Shown here: positions 59,180 to 64,000 of the stretch, piece after piece
How the letters are laid out: each line of letters opens with the position of its first letter
Numbering within the stretch: position 1 is the stretch's first letter
Source: Rikenellaceae bacterium
GTDB lineage: Bacteria > Bacteroidota > Bacteroidia > Bacteroidales > Rikenellaceae
DNA: 64,000 nt
Direction: 5' to 3'
NCBI GenBank assembly: GCA_017463585.1
Contig: JAFTOX010000004.1
Coordinates: 62,001-126,000, forward strand
Made by a program: the position numbers and the translations under genes
Notes under the pieces: model-generated
Database searches by the model: none
What the model saw: the letters and a program-made list of their open reading frames with translations, nothing else
What the model was told of the DNA's origin: nothing

Positions 59180-60295
59180 TTATAATGTTGGAATTGGGGG
59201 TGGGGTTTGAGCGGTTAGCAATTTGGCTAGCTCGGGCACCTGAGCAAGTTTTGCCCACTGCGTCATGCCAGCGGTCCAAACCAAAGTATCTCCATTAACA
59301 ACACCTTGTTGTATATATGATTCAATGCTTTGCGCCGTTTGCCCACCTAATTGCTGTCCATCTACATAAATGAAATATGTCGTTTGGTTTGGTAGTGAAG
59401 GTGGTGTCTGCTGTATAGGGTTGGTGTTAATACACTTAGACGCCATATCCCCAATAGCGCCACCAACACCCATTCCAACGCCTAACCCCGCGCCCATAGA
59501 AACAAATTGACCACCAGCGCCTTCATTTGCTGCAACCTTTTCCAAAACATCAAAACTCCTATCCATTTGATAGTAGTCATTGCCAATGATGTTAAATCGC
59601 GCAGCTTCATCCTTTGCTGCCTTTAATTTAATGACACTCGGGTCGTTATCAGGGGTATTGATGGATATAATACTAAAATCACATAGTTGAATGCCATATT
59701 TCTCAATAGCGGAATTAAGTTGAGATTCACAATACTCAGACATCTCCAAAAGATGATTATTGATATTGAAAATCGAAATCTTATCCAGAGATATTTTCTT
59801 TGAAATAAGCGTATTAAGAGAAGATAGTATTTTCCCCTTGAAATAGGCATCAATCTGCTCTGCTGTAAAACTCTGCATATTGCCTATTAATGTTTCTAAG
59901 AATTTTCTGGCATTAGAAACCCTAAAACCATATTGTCCAAACGCACGAACAGGAATAATAATATTATAGCGAGGCTCCTCAATCTGAATAGGTTGCGGAG
60001 TGCCCCACTTAATATCCAACTTTGATATGTGATTAACAAACCACACCTCTGCTTGGAATGGGGAATCACCTCCAAATGGTATGTTGATAATTTTGTTAAG
60101 CAGTGGGATATTGGAAGTTTTGATGGTATAGGTGCCCGCCAAGAACTCATCACAAATCTTTCCACCCTTAACAAAAAAAGCAGTCTGCGCTGTATAGACT
60201 ACAAGTTGGCTACCAACACGCAAATCCTCTGATGGGAATTTTTGGCAAAAGTTATTGCCATCTGATTCACATTTTACAATATCAATCAGCGCCAT
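59180..60295 (-). CDS. SPFH domain protein with C-terminal GYF-like domain (YdjI-like)
   Basis: A 371-residue protein, started at ATG 60295 (MALIDIVKCES), where homologous content begins. The frame is open for 45 more codons without such content. The SPFH domain is of the virion-core/YdjI type: SEDLRVGSQLVVYTAQTAFF, then LAGTYTIKTSNIPLLNKIIN and PFQAEVWFVNHISKLDIKWG. A glycine-rich hinge (GAGGQFVSMGAGLGVGMGVGG) leads to a GYF_2-type domain (TYFIYVDGQQLGGQTAQSIE, then LVWTAGMTQWAKLAQVPELA) in the place where many relatives carry a zinc ribbon. SPFH proteins form membrane-associated oligomeric assemblies. It is the first gene of the cargo operon. Confidence 0.85.
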   Translation of the reverse strand: MALIDIVKCESDGNNFCQKFPSEDLRVGSQLVVYTAQTAFFVKGGKICDEFLAGTYTIKTSNIPLLNKIINIPFGGDSPFQAEVWFVNHISKLDIKWGTPQPIQIEEPRYNIIIPVRAFGQYGFRVSNARKFLETLIGNMQSFTAEQIDAYFKGKILSSLNTLISKKISLDKISIFNINNHLLEMSEYCESQLNSAIEKYGIQLCDFSIISINTPDNDPSVIKLKAAKDEAARFNIIGNDYYQMDRSFDVLEKVAANEGAGGQFVSMGAGLGVGMGVGGAIGDMASKCINTNPIQQTPPSLPNQTTYFIYVDGQQLGGQTAQSIESYIQQGVVNGDTLVWTAGMTQWAKLAQVPELAKLLTAQTPPPIPTL

Positions 60296-60298
60296 ATC

Positions 60299-60331
60299 GT
60301 ATGTAATGACATTGCCATACCACCTCCTAAT
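60299..60331 (-). promoter_or_regulatory. Shine-Dalgarno site and micro-ORF before the SPFH gene
   Basis: On the minus strand a perfect AGGAGG (about 60322-60327), rare in this genome, lies 6-7 nt before an ATG. That ATG opens a 10-codon frame (MAMSLHTIWR) whose TGA overlaps the SPFH start codon region (ATGGCGCTGA). It could be a coupling leader peptide. Confidence 0.35.
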
Positions 60332-60591
60332 ATGGATTATACTAAAAAAGAAAAGTGTGGAGATGATTTCGTTTATCTGTTGAAGGTTGTGGAATACCTG
60401 AAGTAAAATAAACGATACAATGCCCCACACTTGGATAGTATGGGGATATATGCCAAGAGAGGCATAGCCACATAGCTATACAAGAAATGAGTGCTGTTCG
60501 TAAATCCCTTACTTCAGAAAACTTCCACATTTTCAACAAGGACTGCGAAAACACTTTTCGTATGTAATGCCAAACAATCTGCTCGACACTA

Positions 60592-60622
60592 CAAAATTAA
60601 AAAGAATTTTCAAAACGAACAA
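60592..60622 (-). promoter_or_regulatory. Candidate promoter for the SPFH cargo operon
   Basis: Minus-strand TAATTTTG (60592-60599) with TTG (60620-60622), spacer 20 nt, giving a leader of about 290 nt. The rest of 60296-60863 shows no convincing gene; a 70-codon frame at 60342-60554 has no recognisable content. Confidence 0.45.
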
Positions 60623-60797
60623 CACTCAATGCCAGAATTGGATTGTTTAGTCTTCTGACGGGGTGCAATTTTAATTTATTTCGGCACAAATTTCGCGTTA
60701 AAAAACCTCAAAATCAATATTGAATCTTAATTATGTTATTTCAACTTGGGACACAAGTTTTTGTTAAGTTCAAATAATTCTTTGAATAATCCGAATA

Positions 60798-60835
60798 CGA
60801 AAAACGGCAGTCGCAATTAAGTGGCTGCCGTTTTT
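60798..60835. terminator. Bidirectional terminator after the DUF6291-like gene
   Basis: AAAAACGGCAGTC pairs with GGCTGCCGTTTTTT around GCAATTAAGT. Confidence 0.85.
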
Positions 60836-60863
60836 TCTGAATACACTCGTAGGTTGAATACAT

Positions 60864-61775
60864 CTATTTGTGGGCTTTAACCAACTCGGAAAGTATATGA
60901 GATACGGTTTTTGCTACCTCTTTCTTATCGTCATTGCCGAGTATGGCTTGATACACATTGACCGCTTGCCAAAATAAGTTGTCGTCTTGGGGTAGCTTGC
61001 CTAAACGCATATCAACAAGGTCGAGCATATAGTTATTAAAGCACAAGCGATAATATTCGCCTTGGTCATACACGCCAGTTTTCACCTCACGGCGACGGGG
61101 TCGGGCGGCGGAACTACCTGCCTCCCCAACAGAACCAGTGCCGCGCGGAGCAGAACTAATAAAACTATCCTTGGGATATAATGGGATTTCACCCTTCCCC
61201 TTGTCCGCAACACCAACTACCGAAGTGTTGGAGTGCGATGGTTGCTCCTCCGTAGGAGGTTCTTTCTTTTCTTCGTTCTTCTTTAATCGCTCACTATCGT
61301 TCGCTCTTTCTCTTAAAACACTATTTGAAGAATTAGAAAAAGAAGATGAAAAACCCTGTTTACCCGATGTCCCATCGGCAGCAACATATACATCTATATC
61401 ATCATTTTCATCTTCATTTACATCAACATTCTCATTAGCATCTACATCAAGGGGTTGTTTTGGGGTTGATTGGGGGTTGTTTTTGCGGGCGTTCTGGTTG
61501 TCCTTCGGCGCACCGCCTAACTTGCCAAATTCTGCACCCTTCTTACCATTCTCAACAGCCACCTCATATCGCCGTCTTGCCGAGTCGAGATTTGGTTTTG
61601 CCATTGCAAGAATGATATTAACATACGGACTTTGGCTCTCCTCGTCAATACCCTCCAACGCATAATCTCTAATTTTCAATACGCACTCACGAAACTCTGC
61701 ATCGTTGAGGTGCTTCATTGCCTCCAAAAAGGAGTCGTACATAACAAATGACCGCTTTTCATTTTTCTTCGTCAT
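60864..61775 (-). CDS. DUF6291-like protein of mobile elements
   Basis: A 303-residue protein. The N-terminal 75 residues (KRSFVMYDSFLEAMKHLNDA, then FRECVLKIRDYALEGIDEES) match DUF6291-type domains seen in phage and plasmid replication regions. The following KKGAEFGKLGGAPKDNQNARKN is a common basic linker in these proteins. A long disordered, acidic and then Ser-rich middle (residues 105-220) precedes a short C-terminal helical domain (YDQGEYYRLCFNNYMLDLVD). Such domains often recruit the host replication machinery. It is transcribed toward the cargo operon but separated from it by a terminator. Confidence 0.65.
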   Translation of the reverse strand: MTKKNEKRSFVMYDSFLEAMKHLNDAEFRECVLKIRDYALEGIDEESQSPYVNIILAMAKPNLDSARRRYEVAVENGKKGAEFGKLGGAPKDNQNARKNNPQSTPKQPLDVDANENVDVNEDENDDIDVYVAADGTSGKQGFSSSFSNSSNSVLRERANDSERLKKNEEKKEPPTEEQPSHSNTSVVGVADKGKGEIPLYPKDSFISSAPRGTGSVGEAGSSAARPRRREVKTGVYDQGEYYRLCFNNYMLDLVDMRLGKLPQDDNLFWQAVNVYQAILGNDDKKEVAKTVSHILSELVKAHK

Positions 61776-61810
61776 TACTATTTATAATTATACAGCTTAT
61801 TAAAAACCAC

Positions 61811-61871
61811 GCCGACACCATCGGCGCAGTTAGGGGTATCCCTACTAACATTATAAGGTAATAGGGATACG
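61811..61871. repeat. Paired palindromes near the island right end
   Basis: CGCCGA-CACCA-TCGGCG (about 61811-61827) is followed by GTATCCCTA and TAGGGATAC 9-bp arms (about 61836-61870) around a 17-nt AT-rich spacer. This may be a recombinase or regulator site. It lies upstream of the DUF6291-like gene. Confidence 0.4.
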
Positions 61872-61874
61872 AAG

Positions 61875-62060
61875 TCAAGACTTTTTTGTGAGAAACTCTG
61901 CCTTTTCGGGATAGGCAACCTTTAACCAATCGATGAAGTCAAGGATTTTCAAGTAGTCATCTATAAAGGTTCGATAGTCTGGCACGATGTGGCACAGAAA
62001 AAAGAGCAGTTCGAAAGACTGCTCTTTTTTTTGTATCTTTACACCCAAATTTCGGCACAA
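61875..62060 (-). CDS. Possible gene fragment, 61 codons
   Basis: An open frame ending PEKAEFLTKKS whose last 35 residues (YRTFIDDYLKILDFIDWLKV and onward) look like a real helical protein C-terminus. However, its first half runs through a strong terminator hairpin (62000-62032). It is best read as a remnant of a truncated gene at the island edge, or chance. No family is recognised. Confidence 0.2.
   Translation of the reverse strand: MCRNLGVKIQKKEQSFELLFFLCHIVPDYRTFIDDYLKILDFIDWLKVAYPEKAEFLTKKS
62000..62032. terminator. Strong bidirectional terminator at the island right end
   Basis: AAAAAAGAGCAGT-TCGAAAG-ACTGCTCTTTTTTTT. Confidence 0.85.
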
Positions 62061-62094
62061 GATGAGGTGCCGCTTTACCTCTCAACCTTGAAAA

Positions 62095-62172
62095 TGTATC
62101 ATTTTTAGAGTGATACAACAAACGCACTTCTGTTTTAGGAGAGATTGCCTTTTCGGGGTGCAATTCTCTCCG
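62095..62172. other. Hairpin pair at the presumed right junction
   Basis: TGTATCA/TGATACA arms at about 62095-62118, then GGAGAGATTGC pairing with GCAATTCTCTCC (62139-62170) around CTTTTCGGGGT. The second hairpin resembles the terminator after the tRNA-Leu (GGAGAAAT-TTTCGG-ATTTCTCC). It could be the original tRNA terminator moved right by the insertion. Nothing else is seen up to the uvrD promoter. Confidence 0.35.
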
Positions 62173-62238
62173 CCAATATTGTTAATAAGTAAGGATAATT
62201 CGACGACGGTGAATTGCGATTCTTGAATTATATTTGTG

Positions 62239-62246
62239 TACCTTTG
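62239..62246 (+). promoter_or_regulatory. -7 box for uvrD/pcrA
   Basis: TACCTTTG, 8 bp before the ATG at 62255. A TTG at 62214-62216 (spacer 22 nt) is a possible -33. The leader would be extremely short. Confidence 0.4.
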
Positions 62247-62254
62247 TGGTCAAT

Positions 62255-64000
62255 ATGGAGTCGAAAATTCTTGCGGGGCTGAATCCCGCACAGAGGGCGG
62301 CTGTGGTCAATTACAACTCCCCCTCGCTCATCATAGCGGGTGCCGGCTCGGGCAAAACCCGAGTGCTTACCTCCCGCATCGCTTATATGATCGAACAGGG
62401 TGTCGCGCCCCATTCGATCCTCGCCCTCACGTTCACAAACAAAGCCGCCGCCGAGATGCGCGAGCGTATCGAGCAGATGGTCCCCGGAGGCAAGAGCCGC
62501 TACATCAGTATGGGAACGTTTCACTCGGTTTTCTCGCGCATTTTGCACGTCGAGGCCGAGCGTATCGGCTTCCCACAGACCTTCACGATCTACGAGCCGT
62601 CGGACTGTCGCAACCTCGTCAAGACGATCCTCAAAGAGATGAATCTGAGCGACGAGAACTACAAACCACAACAGGTTTGTTCGCGTATCTCGTTGGCTAA
62701 GAATAAGTTAATCACACCTGCGGCATACGCTGCCAATGCGGTTTTTGCGGCCGAGGATCGCCAGCGCAAGCAGCCCCATTTTGCCGAGATCTACGATATC
62801 TATTGCCGCCGTTGCAAGCACAATGGCGCGATGGATTTCGACGATCTGCTGCTGCAAATCAACATTTTGTTCCGCGATTGTCCCGATGTTTTGGCGCGCT
62901 ATCAGGAGCGGTTCAAGTATATCTTAGTCGATGAGTATCAGGACACTAACTACGCTCAGTACATCATCATTCGCCGCTTGGCGCAGTACAATCCGAACGT
63001 ATGCGTGGTGGGCGACGATGCGCAGAGCATCTACTCGTTCCGAGGGGCGAATGTCGAGAATATTCTCAACTTCAAGCGTGACTTCCCGATGGCGCAGGTT
63101 TTCAAGTTGGAGCAGAACTATCGATCGACGCAAACCATTGTAAATGCGGCAAATAGCCTCATCGAACGCAACTCAAACCGATTGGATAAGGAGTGTTTTT
63201 CGGCGGGCGAAGTGGGCGAGAAGATCCGCGTGGTCAAGTCCTATACCGACCGTGAAGAGGCCGAGCTGATGGCCGACGATCTGCGTCAGACGGTGCTCGA
63301 AGGAGGCGATGAGTGGAGCGAGGCGGCGGTGCTGTATCGCACTAATGCTCAGTCACTTGTGGTTGAGGAGGCGATGCGACGTCGCGGAATCCCATACCGA
63401 ATCTACAAAGGTAATTCGTTCTACGATCACAAGGAGATTAAGGACGTTTTGGCATATATTCGCTTGGTTATCAATCCGTTAGACGACGAAGCGTTCCGCC
63501 GCATTGTGAACTATCCCGCACGTGGCATTGGCGAGGCGACCGTGGCGAAGATCGCTGCGCTGGCGGCCAGCGAGGGTCGGAGTATGTGGGAGGCGGTCGA
63601 TAAATTGCTTTCGCAACCCGAAATAGACCCCGCTAACCGACTGATTGCCAAGAAGGTGGGCGAATTTGTGCAGTTGATTCGTGAACTGTCGTTGGCACGC
63701 ACCGAGAAGGATATCTACGAGTTGGGTTTGGAGATTGCGACCCGTTCGGGCATTATCGGCGTGTACAGAATGTCGCCGTCACCCGAATCGACCAGCGCGT
63801 TGGACAACATCGAGGAGCTGTTGAACTCGATGCAACTATTTAAGGAACAGCGCGATGCGCAACTTCGCAATGGCGAATTGGCCGAGGGCGAAGGCGAGGC
63901 GACGATCGACGAATGGTTGCAGAACGTGATGCTGCTGACCGATATGGATAAGGACGATCCCGACGACCGAAACAGGGTGACGCTGATGACCGTTCACGCA
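62255..64000 (+). CDS. pcrA: UvrD/PcrA-type DNA helicase (N-terminal part; runs off right edge)
   Basis: An open frame of 582 codons from ATG 62255 (MESKILAGLNPAQRAAVVN) to the window end. It is a superfamily 1A helicase: Q-motif LNPAQRAAV, Walker A AGAGSGKTRVL, motif Ia ALTFTNKAAAEM, motif II ILVDEYQDTN, motif III VVGDDAQSIYSFRGA and motif IV LEQNYRST. The 2B domain region follows (GNSFYDHKEIKDVLAYIRLV), and the window stops at motif V (RVTLMTVHA). The enzyme unwinds DNA in repair and replication restart. GC-rich codon use returns here, marking the chromosome beyond the island. PcrA versus UvrD cannot be told apart by eye. Confidence 0.93.
   Translation, partial: MESKILAGLNPAQRAAVVNYNSPSLIIAGAGSGKTRVLTSRIAYMIEQGVAPHSILALTFTNKAAAEMRERIEQMVPGGKSRYISMGTFHSVFSRILHVEAERIGFPQTFTIYEPSDCRNLVKTILKEMNLSDENYKPQQVCSRISLAKNKLITPAAYAANAVFAAEDRQRKQPHFAEIYDIYCRRCKHNGAMDFDDLLLQINILFRDCPDVLARYQERFKYILVDEYQDTNYAQYIIIRRLAQYNPNVCVVGDDAQSIYSFRGANVENILNFKRDFPMAQVFKLEQNYRSTQTIVNAANSLIERNSNRLDKECFSAGEVGEKIRVVKSYTDREEAELMADDLRQTVLEGGDEWSEAAVLYRTNAQSLVVEEAMRRRGIPYRIYKGNSFYDHKEIKDVLAYIRLVINPLDDEAFRRIVNYPARGIGEATVAKIAALAASEGRSMWEAVDKLLSQPEIDPANRLIAKKVGEFVQLIRELSLARTEKDIYELGLEIATRSGIIGVYRMSPSPESTSALDNIEELLNSMQLFKEQRDAQLRNGELAEGEGEATIDEWLQNVMLLTDMDKDDPDDRNRVTLMTVHA

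Noticed and set aside
60342..60554. 70-codon ORF before the SPFH gene
   Set aside because: No recognisable motif or start signal, and it overlaps the leader in another frame. It is probably chance in AT-rich DNA.
1..64000. CRISPR array or diversity-generating retroelement
   Set aside because: No regularly spaced short direct repeats, cas genes, reverse transcriptase or template/variable repeat pair were seen. The hairpin elements are dispersed, not arrayed.

Overview
The window reads as a chromosomal segment of a Bacteroidota bacterium, most likely in the Bacteroidales and Alistipes-like (Rikenellaceae). The evidence is the recurrent -7 promoter box TAnnTTTG (often TATCTTTG), the near absence of Shine-Dalgarno sites, the MoxR/Bat aerotolerance locus, DUF3078 and TM2 proteins, Bacteroidota-type lipoproteins, and GC-rich codon use in the core. 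The phylum is well supported. The family is an inference.

Layout. 1-1809 (-): acetyl-xylan-esterase-like enzyme followed by the start of sppA, which runs off the left edge. 2464-8386 (+): a tight six-gene moxR / DUF58 / membrane protein / TPR / BatA / BatB operon, then a DedA-like protein. 9329-14855 (-): kdsC, a BrkB-type membrane protein, a methyltransferase, comEC and a Xer recombinase. 14932-16508 (+): prmA and recO. 16842-20094 (-): dnaB then yifB. 20583-26729: a PIG-L deacetylase, tdk, prfA, lnt and folC. 27026-33093 (-): an operon of S41 lipoprotein protease, nanoRNase-like DHH protein, polA and dtd. 33453-39413 (-): an operon of DUF3078 barrel, CtpA-like protease, an 84-residue membrane protein and a very large FAD/Fe-S oxidase. 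39848-43277 (+): GH18 lipoprotein, nfo, an esterase and a small outer-membrane protein. 43610-46813 (-): queA and ygiQ. 46950-52277 (+): TM2 protein, nadB, purD and a multi-pass membrane protein. A tRNA-Leu(UAG) lies at 52333-52414. From 62255 a UvrD/PcrA helicase runs off the right edge.

Between the tRNA-Leu and uvrD is a mobile island of about 9.8 kb with AT-richer, differently coded genes. It holds a large serine recombinase whose stop codon lies inside the tRNA 3' end, a 47-residue ORF overlapping that recombinase, a small serine resolvase, DUF2693-like and other small proteins, an XRE regulator, a DUF6291-like protein, and a four-gene cargo operon. The cargo is an SPFH+GYF protein, a small membrane protein, a zinc-ribbon tail-anchored protein and a protein with a HEPN-type R-x4-H motif. 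It resembles a PspA-less version of the Bacillus ydjGHI set joined to a possible RNase, and is my best candidate for an undescribed protein system.

The most striking non-coding signal is a family of composite intergenic elements, with 15 bulged hairpins in the first 51 kb and none in the island. A full copy has an intrinsic terminator with a GCCACG/CGTGGC stem, an AT-rich linker, a short perfect hairpin, a long hairpin with a one-sided C-rich bulge of 7-9 nt, and often a module bounded by CCCGCCCATATGGC. Arm sequences differ between copies but pairing is kept, so structure rather than sequence appears to be conserved. I do not recognise this family.
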